From Gammaproteobacteria bacterium (GTDB lineage Bacteria > Pseudomonadota > Gammaproteobacteria > Burkholderiales > Gallionellaceae), in assembly GCA_018813765.1 (NCBI GenBank), contig JAHJBC010000008.1, positions 62,001 through 126,000 on the forward strand: a stretch of 64,000 nucleotides of DNA, read 5' to 3'. The first letter of the stretch is position 1; the number at the start of each line of letters is the position of its first letter. A model generated the notes under the pieces. The model did not search any database. It worked only from the letters and a program-made list of their open reading frames with translations, and was not told where the DNA came from. Position numbers and translations under genes: made by a program. This document shows positions 35,532-44,312 of the stretch, in pieces.

Positions 35532-38500
35532 CGGCTGCCCCGGAAATCCTGATCGTCGAGGACAGCGCGGTGGAGGCAGAGTTGCTGCGCCGCACGCTTG
35601 CAAGGGCGGGCTATGCCGCGAGCATCGCGCACAACGGCGAGGAAGGCCTGCAGGCGGCGCGTGCGCACCGCCCAGCGCTGGTGATGAGCGACATCAACAT
35701 GCCGCTGATGAACGGCTACCAGTTGTGCCGCGCCATCAAGGCTGACGATGCGCTGTGGAACGTCCCGCTGATGTTGCTCACGGTGCTGGCGGAGCCGGAA
35801 GACATCATCGAGGCGATCAACTCCGGTGCCGATGCCTACATCGTCAAGCCCTTCGCCGAAGCCGACCTGTTGAGCCGCATCCGTTCCTTGCTCGACTCCC
35901 CGATCGAGCGGCGGCATGCGGAAGAGCGGCGGGACGAAGTGGTGTCCTACGGCGGCAAGCACTACAGCATCGCCGCCGGCGGCAAGCAGGTGCTGAACCT
36001 GATGCTCTCGCTGTACGTGAACATGCTCAACCTGAGCCGCGAACTGGTCGCCATCCAGACCGAGCTCAACCTGATCAATGAGAACCTCGACGTGCAGGTG
36101 CGCGAACGCACCGCGGCATTGCGCGAAGGCGAGGAGAATTTCCGCCAGTTGTTCGAGGGCTCGCGCGATGCATTGATGGTGGCCAAGCCGCCATCATGGC
36201 ACTTCACGGAAGTGAATCAAGCCGCGCTGCAACTGTTCGGCGCTGCCAGCAAGGCCGATTTCACGTCACTGGGGCCATGGGATCTTTCGCCGGAGCGGCA
36301 ACCGGACGGGCGCATCTCGAAAGAGAAGGGGGAGGAATTGGGGGCGATCGTCCTGCGCGAAGGTTCCTGCCTTTTCGAGTGGGAACTGCGGCGCCTGAAC
36401 GGCGAGACCTTTACCGCCAGCGTGCTGGGAACCCGCATGGGACCGAGAGGACAGACATTCCTGCAGGCCTCGGTGCGCGACATCAGCAAAGACAAGCAGG
36501 CTGAACTGGAATTGCGGGAAAGCGAGAGGAAATACCGGCAGTTGTTCGAGAGCTCGCGCGATGCATTGATGGTGCTGGAGCCGCCGTCCTGGCGCTTTAC
36601 CGACGCCAACCAGGCAACGCTGCAAATGTTCGGCGCCGCCAGCACGGTTGAATTCACCGCCCTTGGTCCGTGGGCTGTTTCGCCCGAACGGCAACCCGAC
36701 GGACGCTCCTCGGCGGAGAAGGCACAGGAGATGATCGCAGCTGCCATGCGCGAAGGTTCGCATTTTTTTGAATGGGAACATCAGCGCCTCGACGGCGAAC
36801 CCTTTGCCGCCGAGGTGTTGTTGTCACGCATGGAAATGGATGGCCGGATATCTTTGAAGGCCACGGTGCGCGACATCACCCAGCGCAAGCGGGAGCAGCA
36901 GGCGCTGGCGGAATCCAGAATTCTGCTCAGTACCATTTTCGACTCGGTGCAGGACGGAATCGTCCTGATGGACGCCTCAACCCGGCAGTTTCGCATGAGC
37001 AATACTTCGGCTCAGCGCATGCTCGGATATAGCTCCGATGAGATTCTCGAACTGGGTGTGGAAGACATTCATCCCGCGGAAGCGATCGACAACGTCATGC
37101 GCCAGATCGAGCGGCAGCTCAAACACGAAATCAACCTCGCGCCGAACCTGCCGGTGAAAAGAAAGGATGGCACGATCTTCTATGCGGACATCAATGCCAC
37201 TCCGATGACGGCGAAAGGAACTTCTTTCCTGCTCGGCGTTTTCAGGGATATCACCGAGCGCAAGCAGGCAGAACGGGCGTTGCAGGAAAGCGAATATTTT
37301 CTTAACACGTTGCTGAATGCGATCCCCGTTCCCGTTTTCTACAAGGACAGGGAGGGACGCTATCTGGGATTCAACAATGCCTACGAGACTTTCTTCGGTG
37401 CGACAAGGGATCAGCTGATCGGAAAGAGCGTCTTCGACATCAGCCCGCCGGAACTTGCGCAAATCTATCATGCAAAGGATGCAGCGCTTTTCGAAACCGG
37501 TGAGATGCAGCAATACGAGTCTCAGGTAAAGAACACGCACGGCTTGCTGCGCGACGTGATCTTCAACAAGGCGGTTTTTGCCGACAGTCAGGGAGCCGTC
37601 GCCGGACTGATCGGGGTGATCCTCGACATCACCGAACGAAAAAATCTGGAGCAGGTGCTACAGGAAAATAACACGCAACTGGAAAGTGCCAAGGCAGCTG
37701 CCGAGAAAGCGAACGTGGCCAAGAGCGCCTTTATCGCCAACATGAGCCACGAGATACGCACGCCCCTGAATGCCATCGTCGGGCTCACGCACCTGCTGCG
37801 GCGCGGCAATCCGGATCCGGTGCAAACCGAGAAGCTGGAGAAAATCGTCGAAGCCTCCCGCCACCTGCTCTCGGTCATCAACAACATTCTCGACTTTTCC
37901 AGGATCGAGGCGGGCATGCTGAATCTCAATGCAGCCGGCTTCGCCCTCGAGCGCATGCTGGACAATGTCGTTTCCATGATCGGTCCGAAAGCACGCGACA
38001 AGCGTTTGCAACTCGTCGTGGACAGGTGCGACGTGCCGCCGGTGCTAGTGGGCGATTCCACCCGGCTGGCACAAGCCCTGCTCAACTATCTTTCCAACGC
38101 CATCAAATTTTCCGAGCGCGGCAAGATCACCGTGCGCATCTCCAAGTTGGAGGAAACAGAAACCGGCCTTTTGCTGCGCTTCGAAGTGACAGACACCGGC
38201 ATCGGCATCGCGCCGGAGAGAATCGCGGACTTGTTCGCGGCCTTCGAACAGGTCGATGCCACCACCTCGCGCCGCTACGGCGGTACGGGCCTGGGACTCG
38301 CCATCACCCGGCGGCTGGCGCAGTTGATGGGCGGCGAGGCCGGGGCACAGAGCGTGCCCGGCGAGGGCAGCACTTTCTGGTTTACCGCACGCCTCGGCAA
38401 AAGCAATCTCAGGCCGGATGAACTTACAGAAGAGACGCCCGCCATCGCCGAGTTCAGCCTGCAGACCATGCCGGTCAGTGCGCGCATCCTGCTGGCCGAA

Positions 38501-39493
38501 GACAACAAGATCAATCAGGACGTCGCAGTAGAGTTGCTGAACGATGTCGGACTGAAAGTGGAGGTCGCCAACGACGGGCATGAGGCGCTGGAAAAGGCGC
38601 GTGGTGGCGGCTTTGATCTGATCCTGATGGATATGCAGATGCCGGGCATGGACGGCCTGGAGGCGACCCGCGCCATCCGCGCCCTGCCCGGCTGCACGAC
38701 GCTGCCTATCGTGGCGATGACCGCCAATGCGTTCGACGAGGATCGCGAACGCTGCAGGGAAGCAGGCATGAACGACTTCATCACCAAGCCGGTCGATCCG
38801 GAGCAATTTTTCGGCACGCTGTTGCGCTGGCTGCCGGACAGCGCGATGGTTACGCCCGCCGCCCCTGTTGCAACGGAGACGCTGCCCGCGGTCCTCGCAG
38901 CCATTCCCGGCCTGGATGCAGAGAAAGGGCTCAAGGTGCTGAACGGCCACCTCGCCACTTACCTGCGGCTGCTGCGCCAGTATGCAGTCGATCATGGCGA
39001 CGACGTGACCCGCTTGCGCGAGCGAATGTCTGCGGGAGCGCGAGACGATGCCAGGCTGCTGGTACATACGCTGAAAGGCAGTTCGGCCAATCTGGGCGCG
39101 ACCGGTGTGCAGGGATTAGCCGCCAAACTGGAAACGGCGATCAAGGGTGACAGCGATGCGGCGGCAATCGAACGTCTGGCGCGCACGCTCGAAACCGGGT
39201 TGCAGAAGTTGGTTGCCGGAATACGCACGGCGCTGCCCGAGGAGGCTCTAGCGCCCTATGCCGGTGAAGTGGATTGGACGCTGGTGCGGAAAGTGCTGGT
39301 CAAACTGGAGCCGATGCTGAAGGCTTCCAGCGTGCAGGCCAACCAGATCATTGAGCATCACGCCGCACTGCTCAAGGCTGCGCTCGGCCCTTTGGGGACG
39401 GAACTGGTACAGCAGGTCGAACATTTTCTGTTCCCTGAGGCGTTGGAGACCGTCAAGCGGGCGCGGCAGGAACGGTCGGAGTTGGCGGGATGA
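35528..39493 (+). CDS. Hybrid sensor kinase: REC-PAS(4)-HisKA-HATPase-REC-HPt, paralogue of the preceding gene
   Basis: 1321 aa, coupled by ATGA to the gene before it. The N-terminal receiver (about 5-125) and everything from HisKA onward (His741; REC with [17 protein letters not shown]; HPt His1180) closely match the preceding kinase. The PAS section differs: two adjacent PAS domains are near copies of each other (about 36139-36508 and 36529-36898; [14 protein letters not shown] / [14 protein letters not shown]). Two more PAS domains follow (about 460-580 and 585-700). It is soluble, with no membrane helix. The pair looks like a tandem duplication with exchange of sensory inputs. Confidence 0.93.
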   Translation: MTAAPEILIVEDSAVEAELLRRTLARAGYAASIAHNGEEGLQAARAHRPALVMSDINMPLMNGYQLCRAIKADDALWNVPLMLLTVLAEPEDIIEAINSGADAYIVKPFAEADLLSRIRSLLDSPIERRHAEERRDEVVSYGGKHYSIAAGGKQVLNLMLSLYVNMLNLSRELVAIQTELNLINENLDVQVRERTAALREGEENFRQLFEGSRDALMVAKPPSWHFTEVNQAALQLFGAASKADFTSLGPWDLSPERQPDGRISKEKGEELGAIVLREGSCLFEWELRRLNGETFTASVLGTRMGPRGQTFLQASVRDISKDKQAELELRESERKYRQLFESSRDALMVLEPPSWRFTDANQATLQMFGAASTVEFTALGPWAVSPERQPDGRSSAEKAQEMIAAAMREGSHFFEWEHQRLDGEPFAAEVLLSRMEMDGRISLKATVRDITQRKREQQALAESRILLSTIFDSVQDGIVLMDASTRQFRMSNTSAQRMLGYSSDEILELGVEDIHPAEAIDNVMRQIERQLKHEINLAPNLPVKRKDGTIFYADINATPMTAKGTSFLLGVFRDITERKQAERALQESEYFLNTLLNAIPVPVFYKDREGRYLGFNNAYETFFGATRDQLIGKSVFDISPPELAQIYHAKDAALFETGEMQQYESQVKNTHGLLRDVIFNKAVFADSQGAVAGLIGVILDITERKNLEQVLQENNTQLESAKAAAEKANVAKSAFIANMSHEIRTPLNAIVGLTHLLRRGNPDPVQTEKLEKIVEASRHLLSVINNILDFSRIEAGMLNLNAAGFALERMLDNVVSMIGPKARDKRLQLVVDRCDVPPVLVGDSTRLAQALLNYLSNAIKFSERGKITVRISKLEETETGLLLRFEVTDTGIGIAPERIADLFAAFEQVDATTSRRYGGTGLGLAITRRLAQLMGGEAGAQSVPGEGSTFWFTARLGKSNLRPDELTEETPAIAEFSLQTMPVSARILLAEDNKINQDVAVELLNDVGLKVEVANDGHEALEKARGGGFDLILMDMQMPGMDGLEATRAIRALPGCTTLPIVAMTANAFDEDRERCREAGMNDFITKPVDPEQFFGTLLRWLPDSAMVTPAAPVATETLPAVLAAIPGLDAEKGLKVLNGHLATYLRLLRQYAVDHGDDVTRLRERMSAGARDDARLLVHTLKGSSANLGATGVQGLAAKLETAIKGDSDAAAIERLARTLETGLQKLVAGIRTALPEEALAPYAGEVDWTLVRKVLVKLEPMLKASSVQANQIIEHHAALLKAALGPLGTELVQQVEHFLFPEALETVKRARQERSELAG

Positions 39494-39539
39494 GTTTCTT
39501 CCATGAATATGTAGGATGGGTTTTACTACTCCGTGGGAG

Positions 39540-39612
39540 TATTAATAACGGTCAGGATTCCGGCCTGACCGAAGGTCGGCCTGTCCTGAGCCTAGCGAGG
39601 GGCCGGAATGAC
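39540..39612. repeat. ATTCCGGC-type repeat near the start of the REC-HPt gene
   Basis: Contains GATTCCGGCCTGACC, GAAGGTCGGCCTGTCC and GGGGCCGGAATGAC, an imperfect inverted repeat. The frame from an ATG at 39490, coupled to the upstream stop, stays open right through it into the REC-HPt gene, so the repeat may have separated an original coupled start from its gene. Confidence 0.65.
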
Positions 39613-39624
39613 GCGGCAGCGAGG

Positions 39625-40446
39625 ATGAATGAAATGGACCCGAACAAAACCGAAGTGACAACCCGCGCAAGAATTCTGATTGTGGACGGCGATCCGGGTA
39701 ATCTGGCGGCTCTCGGCAGTCTGCTCCAACCGCATTACGATGTGTTGGCGGCACCTTCCGGGGAGCTTGCATTGCAGATCGCCGCAGGCACCCCTCCACC
39801 GGATCTGATTTTGCTCGATGTATTAATGCCGGGGATGGATGGCTATGAGCTGACCGCTGCTATCCGCGCCGCAGAGCAGGGAGCACGACACATCCCGATT
39901 GTGGCCCTGACCGCCAACGCTCTGAAGGGCGAGGCCGATCACTGCCGTGCAATCGGGATGGACGAACATCTGAGCAAGCCGGTGCAACTCACAGAACTGA
40001 AAGCAATGCTGGAAAGATGGCTGCCTGTTGCGGCTGAATCTACGCCAGCCGAACCTGTGCCAGCCGAAACCATATCAATGGATACTGCGCCGCCCGCACC
40101 AGCCACCATTGGAACATCCAAACCGGTTGACGTGAATGTACTCAAGGCTCTGGTGGGCGACGACGAGGCGACCATACGCGACTTCTTGAACACCTTCCGC
40201 CTCAACTCAAAAATAGTAGCAGCCGAGTTGTGCACCGCATGCACTGCCGGCCAGACATCGGCCGCCTGGGCATTGGCGCACAAACTCAAGTCGTCTGCGC
40301 GAACGGTGGGTGCACTGGCGCTGGGCGAGTTGTGCGCCAAGATGGAACAGGCTGGAAAAGCCGACAACGCCGATGCAATGGCGGCACTATTGCCCAAGTT
40401 CGAGCAGGAACAGGCGAACGTGGAGCATTTTCTTGAGGAGTATTGA
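39625..40446 (+). CDS. Receiver-HPt phosphotransfer protein
   Basis: 273 aa from the ATG at 39625 (another at 39634; a frame from 39490 would add 45 repeat-coded residues). REC (about 10-135): ILIVDGDPGNLAALGSLLQ, phospho-acceptor in DLILLDVLMPGMDGYEL, and HLSKPVQLTEL. HPt (about 170-270) has its His in LAHKLKSSARTVGAL. In the acidic pocket the usual VDD reads VDG. The first half of REC resembles the HD-GYP regulator at 22.8 kb, while the second half (IVALTANALKGEADHCRA) resembles receivers of hybrid kinases, suggesting a recombinant. It may shuttle phosphate out of the two hybrid kinases. Confidence 0.88.
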   Translation: MNEMDPNKTEVTTRARILIVDGDPGNLAALGSLLQPHYDVLAAPSGELALQIAAGTPPPDLILLDVLMPGMDGYELTAAIRAAEQGARHIPIVALTANALKGEADHCRAIGMDEHLSKPVQLTELKAMLERWLPVAAESTPAEPVPAETISMDTAPPAPATIGTSKPVDVNVLKALVGDDEATIRDFLNTFRLNSKIVAAELCTACTAGQTSAAWALAHKLKSSARTVGALALGELCAKMEQAGKADNADAMAALLPKFEQEQANVEHFLEEY

Positions 40447-40538
40447 AAAGCATATTCGGTTTTCGGTGTAACCCAGCAACGGAAGATCCTTTCAAGTTTT
40501 TGCATTAACGCGCTGACCGCTATTTAAGGAGTTTCATT

Positions 40539-40634
40539 ATGAATGAAATCTCAATCAGGATTCCGGCACTCGACAGAGCCTATGATTGTCTTTGCAAGAA
40601 CAACCGTAATCTATCGTTTGTAGCCATTCCATAA
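40539..40634 (+). CDS. Small ORF, 31 codons, with a strong ribosome site
   Basis: AAGGAG at 40526-40531 stands eight bases before the ATG, and the stop (TAA) ends three bases before the next gene's ATG. The product begins MNEISIRIPALDRAYD and contains two cysteines. No family was recognised. It may be a leader peptide controlling translation of the double-receiver protein or a genuine small protein. Coding evidence is only the start signal and the spacing. Confidence 0.4.
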   Translation: MNEISIRIPALDRAYDCLCKNNRNLSFVAIP

Positions 40635-40637
40635 AGG

Positions 40638-41831
40638 ATGCTGCCCGCCATGGATACTCTAGCCTCAAACGACGCAAAGATTCTGATCTCTACGGATAGT
40701 GTTACCGATGCCGAGATGGTGAAGAATCTATTGCATCCCGAATTTGACAACGTTTCCATTTCTACCAAGCCGACACCTGACGTGTCCGACTTTGACCATG
40801 TTCAGCCGGACGTGCTCGTGCTGGCATTCAACGAATTGGAAAAATCGGAGCGTTACTATCTGAGTTTGTACCGGCACAGCCAAACGGTACAGCAGCATCC
40901 GCATCGCACCGTGATTCTGTGTGGCCGGGAAGAGGTGAGGCGTGCTTATGAATTATGCATGAAGGATATTTTCGACGATTACGTCTTGTTCTGGCCGATG
41001 ACCTTCGACGCATCCCGGCTGCTGATGTCCATCCACAATGAGCTCAGAGAGCTGTCCTCCATCAAGGCCAAGTTGCCGACTGTCGCCGAGTTTGCGGCCC
41101 AGGCGCGACGCTTGGCAGAACTGGAGAGCAAGTTGGATCAGCAGGTAGCGCAAGGTGTCAGCCACATTGAAACGTCAAGCCGCGCCATGGAGCAGGCCGA
41201 ACAGGGAATCGATTTGGCGCTGGATGAATTTTCCCAAAGGCTGATTTCGGAGGCGCAGCCAAATCCAGCCGAAGTCAAAAACACCGAGGCGTTGAAAAAT
41301 GAAATCAGCCGATTCAAGCAGGAAGAAGTACATCAGCATTTTCATGCTGCAGCCGATTCTGCGCAACCACTGAAGCAATGGGTGCAAGGATTGAAGCAGG
41401 AATATGCGCCGCATATGGAGTCGGTTCGCGCTCTGAATGCGATGGCGGAGCGTGTCAGACCTGTCGTGCTGGTGGTGGATGATGATGAGTTACAGCATAA
41501 GATTATTGGCAATATATTGGCAGAGGAAAATTACCAGCTCATTTTTGCCGATAGCGCTATGCAGGCATTGGGTATGCTGCACAAAGCCAAACCCGACGTT
41601 ATTCTCATGGATGTCATGATGCCGGATATGGACGGTATCGAAGCTACGCGCCATCTGAGGGGGGTAGAACGATATGCCAAAATACCTGTGATCATGATTA
41701 CAGGAAACAGCGAAGGAAAAACCGTAGCTGACTCCCTACAAGCAGGAGCCAATGATTTCGTGGTAAAACCTATTGCCCGCACCACTTTGATTGCCAAGAT
41801 GGCTCGCGCATTAAGCATGATGCCAACTTGA
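40638..41831 (+). CDS. Double-receiver protein with a degenerate first receiver
   Basis: 397 aa (an ATG at 40650 is an alternative). Residues 10-135 fold like a receiver (AKILISTDSVTDAEMVKNLL; VLVLAFNELEKSERYY) but lack the phospho-acceptor Asp and acidic pocket. A long helical/coiled region (140-270) follows. The C-terminal receiver (about 275-395) is intact: VVLVVDDDELQHKIIGNIL, VILMDVMMPDMDGIEA, MITGNSEGKT and FVVKPIART. The organisation, with no effector domain, suggests a phosphorylation-dependent scaffold or an adaptor in the hybrid-kinase pathway. It is followed by a hairpin terminator, ending this run of genes. Confidence 0.85.
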   Translation: MLPAMDTLASNDAKILISTDSVTDAEMVKNLLHPEFDNVSISTKPTPDVSDFDHVQPDVLVLAFNELEKSERYYLSLYRHSQTVQQHPHRTVILCGREEVRRAYELCMKDIFDDYVLFWPMTFDASRLLMSIHNELRELSSIKAKLPTVAEFAAQARRLAELESKLDQQVAQGVSHIETSSRAMEQAEQGIDLALDEFSQRLISEAQPNPAEVKNTEALKNEISRFKQEEVHQHFHAAADSAQPLKQWVQGLKQEYAPHMESVRALNAMAERVRPVVLVVDDDELQHKIIGNILAEENYQLIFADSAMQALGMLHKAKPDVILMDVMMPDMDGIEATRHLRGVERYAKIPVIMITGNSEGKTVADSLQAGANDFVVKPIARTTLIAKMARALSMMPT

Positions 41832-41833
41832 TT

Positions 41834-41858
41834 CCCGGCAATTGCATAAATTGCCGGG
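41834..41858 (+). terminator. Hairpin after the double-receiver gene
   Basis: A perfect 10-base stem, CCCGGCAATT / AATTGCCGGG, with a five-base loop, three bases after the stop codon. An A-rich stretch but no T-run follows on the plus strand. Position makes a transcription end likely, though the missing T-run leaves intrinsic termination uncertain. Confidence 0.6.
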
Positions 41859-41962
41859 CAAAAGAAGTGTCGCAACATTATTTGAATTTTACCCCCTACT
41901 TTAAAGGGCAAGCCTCCCTGCGAACTGTGGAGTGCGGATTGCGCTGTCGGAGAGGAGGTTAA

Positions 41963-42142
41963 CAGCAGCGCATTAGAACCGGTCTCGGAACATGTTCGGC
42001 AAAATTACTCGCGGTGGCGCAAAACGGAATGATTTCGCTGGAGGTTGCCGATCCGGAAAACCGGATCACGATTACCGTGACACTGCTGCGTTACGCCGGG
42101 GCGGCAGCCTCGATATTGGAGGATGGCTCGAATGCACACTGA
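41963..42142 (+). pseudogene. Remnant of a histidine kinase C-terminus
   Basis: An open frame of 59 codons without a proper start reads RTGLGTCSAKLLAVAQNG then ISLEVADPENRITITV, which resembles the G2 box and last strands of a HATPase_c domain. The rest of the kinase is gone. A regulator remnant overlaps its stop, the normal arrangement in a kinase/regulator operon. Call rests on recognition by eye. Confidence 0.55.
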
Positions 42143-42209
42143 GAATATGACAGGGGAGATTCAGGCAAGAATTCTGGTTGTGGACAACGATGCAGGCATC
42201 CGACGTTGA
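42132..42209 (+). pseudogene. Remnant of a response-regulator N-terminus
   Basis: The ATG overlaps the end of the kinase remnant. The frame reads MTGEIQARILVVDNDAGIRR, typical of strand 1 and the acidic pocket of a receiver, then hits TGA. No continuation was recognised downstream. Together with the kinase remnant it marks a decayed two-component pair. Confidence 0.55.
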
Positions 42210-42736
42210 GATGACCAGAGGGTCATCCTTACTGTAACGGATTTGTCGATGATGGTGATGCTGAGGTTTATCGCAGCGACTTGAGTACTTTGCTTGTCAG
42301 GCTTTCACAGATTGCTAAAGTTGACATGAAGTGAAGTTTCGGTAATTAAACAACCCAAAGGCATAGGAACAGAATCATTGAGATGAGCTAATTTTCTGCT
42401 TTTTCAGTGACCGCTTGCGGTACAAGCAGCCGCTCAGAGGTTCCACTGCGAGGGGCTGGTGTGGGTCGAAAGCGTGAGTTCGCCAAAGTCCGGTTTGCGA
42501 CGACTAATTCGTTAAGTGCTATGACCGCACCGAACAGCCGCCATGCATTGCATGTGCGGCGACCGCCGGAGTGTCCCTGGACGACGACTCTGTTCAGGCC
42601 CAGAATTCCGAAAAGTCCGGGCAGCGTTACTGACATACGTACGTACGTCTTCTTATGGACGCTTATCCGTGATGTCTGCATACTGCCCTTCGCCGATGTA
42701 ACTCACCTTCGAAGCAAATAAGGCAGGGGTAATCAT
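42210..42736. other. Gene-poor stretch upstream of the permease
   Basis: About 530 bases with no gene I can support. A short palindromic run (ACGTACGTACGT, about 42635-42650) lies roughly 100 bases upstream of the permease start and might be a regulator site. Open frames here (for example 42407-42721) have no recognisable product. Confidence 0.5.
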
Positions 42737-43795
42737 ATGTTGATCGAACTCCTTTCCGCAGGCTTGGCCGCGTTGAACGATTACATCGCGACGCATGTGC
42801 TGACCTGTCTGGTGCCCGCCTTTCTGCTGGCTGGCGCGATGGTGACCTTCATTCGCAGGGAGGCGATCCTGGCGCTGCTCGGCGAGCGGGTCAGCAAGTT
42901 CAAGTCGTTCCCGCTCGCGGCCGGGTCCAGTTTCCTCGTCGCGGCCTGCTCCTGTACCGTGATTCCCGTCGCCAGCGGCCTGTACTACGCGGGCGCGGGC
43001 ATTGGCGCGGCGTTCATCGTGTTGTGGGTCGCGCCGGCGTCGAACATCCTGGCGCTGACTTATACCGGCACCATCCTGGGCGGTGAGATGGTCGTGGCGC
43101 GCGTCGTGGCGTCTCTCCTGATGGCGTTCGTGGTGGGCATGGTCATGAGTTACGCCTTTCGGGATGCGCCCCAGCCGCCCCGAGCGCGGGCGCCGACGCC
43201 GGGCCCGGCCAGCAAGGACGATGCCTTCATCGACCGCCGGAGCCTGATCCTGATCGGACTGCTGGTGCTCACCCTGTTGTTGCCCAACTACCTGGTCCAG
43301 AGTGGTCCCTATCTGCTCAAGGTGGGTGTCTGGGGTGTGCTGACGCTGGTGACTGCCGCCTATGCGTGGTGGGCCATCGAGCGGGAGCAGTTGCAGTTGT
43401 GGCTGCAGGAGACCTGGTGGTTTGTGCGTATCATCTTCCCGCTGCTGCTGGCCGGTGTGTTCGTCGTCGGCATCGTCGGATATTTGCTGCCCGAGGCATG
43501 GGTGCGCGAGTGGCTCGGCGGCAACAGCCTGATGGCGACGTTCCTGGCGACGCTGATCGGCTCGGTCACCTATTTCGCGACCATGACGGAAGCCCCGTTC
43601 GTGCATACCCTGATGGGGCTCGGCATGGGCAAGGGCCCGGCGCTGGCGCTGTTGTTGTGCGGGCCCGGGCTCAGCCTGCCGAACTGGCTCGCAATCGCGC
43701 GCGTGTTCGGTGTCCGCCAGGCCATGGTTTATGTGCCGACCATCATTGTGTTGAGTACGGCGGTCGGCTGGGTCTTTGGTAATTTCATTTTGTAG
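42737..43795 (+). CDS. COG0701 (DUF318/ArsP-like) permease
   Basis: 352 aa, about eight to ten membrane helices. Starts MLIELLSAGLAALNDYIATHV and contains the family signature near 70-110: AACSCTVIPVASGLYYAGAG, then LWVAPASNILALTYTG. A similar half-repeat appears later (VTYFATMTEAPFVHTLMGLG; LLCGPGLSLPNWLAI). Members include the organoarsenical exporter ArsP and predicted metal permeases (SO_0444 type). The Cys pair in CSC suits thiophilic substrates. The next gene encodes a thioredoxin-like protein, and this pairing is common in the family. The substrate cannot be decided: methylated arsenic, or Cu/Zn-like metals. Confidence 0.88.
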   Translation: MLIELLSAGLAALNDYIATHVLTCLVPAFLLAGAMVTFIRREAILALLGERVSKFKSFPLAAGSSFLVAACSCTVIPVASGLYYAGAGIGAAFIVLWVAPASNILALTYTGTILGGEMVVARVVASLLMAFVVGMVMSYAFRDAPQPPRARAPTPGPASKDDAFIDRRSLILIGLLVLTLLLPNYLVQSGPYLLKVGVWGVLTLVTAAYAWWAIEREQLQLWLQETWWFVRIIFPLLLAGVFVVGIVGYLLPEAWVREWLGGNSLMATFLATLIGSVTYFATMTEAPFVHTLMGLGMGKGPALALLLCGPGLSLPNWLAIARVFGVRQAMVYVPTIIVLSTAVGWVFGNFIL

Positions 43796-43803
43796 GAGGG
43801 GTC

Positions 43804-44043
43804 ATGAAGATCCAGATAGCAGGTCCGGGATGTGCGAAATGCCAGGCGTGCGAGAAGAATGTGCGCGAAGCATGCGCGCAGCTCGGCGTCGAGGCCGAGA
43901 TCGAGCACCTGACGGAACCGCGCGAGTTCGCGCCGCTGGGTGTCATGATGACGCCGGCGGTGCTCATCGACGGCAGGCTGGTGGGTTCAGGTCATGTGCC
44001 GACCGTCGACAAGCTGAAGCAGGCGATCGGCGAGGCCGGTTGA
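43804..44043 (+). CDS. Small thioredoxin-like (TM0996/MTH895 family) protein
   Basis: 79 aa, with GGAGGGG eight bases before the ATG and inside the permease stop region. MKIQIAGPGCAKCQACEKNV holds a CAKCQAC motif in place of the thioredoxin CxxC. A cis-proline follows in VMMTPAVLIDGRLVGSG. Members of this family of roughly 77-80 residues act as disulfide reductants or thiol carriers, often beside permeases of the preceding kind or arsenic genes. Probably reduces or delivers the permease's thiophilic substrate in the cytoplasm. Confidence 0.87.
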   Translation: MKIQIAGPGCAKCQACEKNVREACAQLGVEAEIEHLTEPREFAPLGVMMTPAVLIDGRLVGSGHVPTVDKLKQAIGEAG

Positions 44044-44050
44044 ACGCTGC

Positions 44051-44182
44051 CCCACGCCATCATTCCCGAAGACAACGCCCCAAAGCCAACGCCCCAAAGC
44101 CAACGCCCCAAAGCACAAGATCGATGGCATGGTGATCATCGCGGTGGAGCGGGTGGATGAGGCAGTGGAGAAGATGCGTTAG
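44051..44182 (+). pseudogene. Duplicated 3' end of radA with a 14-base triplication
   Basis: The sequence from CCCACGCCATCATTCCC to the TAG near 44182 matches the last about 110 bases of radA (22245-22348). It includes GTGGAGCGGGTGGATGAGGC, with few substitutions. A 14-base unit, AACGCCCCAAAGCC, is repeated three times at 44074-44115 where radA has it about once; the extra 28 bases shift the frame. It is a fragment with no start and is not functional as RadA. Confidence 0.85.
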
Positions 44183-44312
44183 TCCGAAACATCTCATGTG
44201 GCGTGCCGGTCGTGCGTGACCTGCATTACGCAACCCTTTGTCCGGCAGGGAAAATCAGGCAATCACCGATGTGTTAAAGTGGCGTCGACAGGCATTGTTG
44301 TCCCGACAGGTC

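Noticed and set aside
39490-39624. 45-codon N-terminal extension of the REC-HPt gene
   Set aside because: The added residues come from an ATTCCGGC-type repeat and do not resemble a receiver N-terminus; the ATG at 39625 was preferred, though coupled initiation at 39490 cannot be excluded.
42407-42721. 104-codon frame upstream of the permease
   Set aside because: No start signal, no motif, low-complexity ends; likely chance in a gene-poor stretch.
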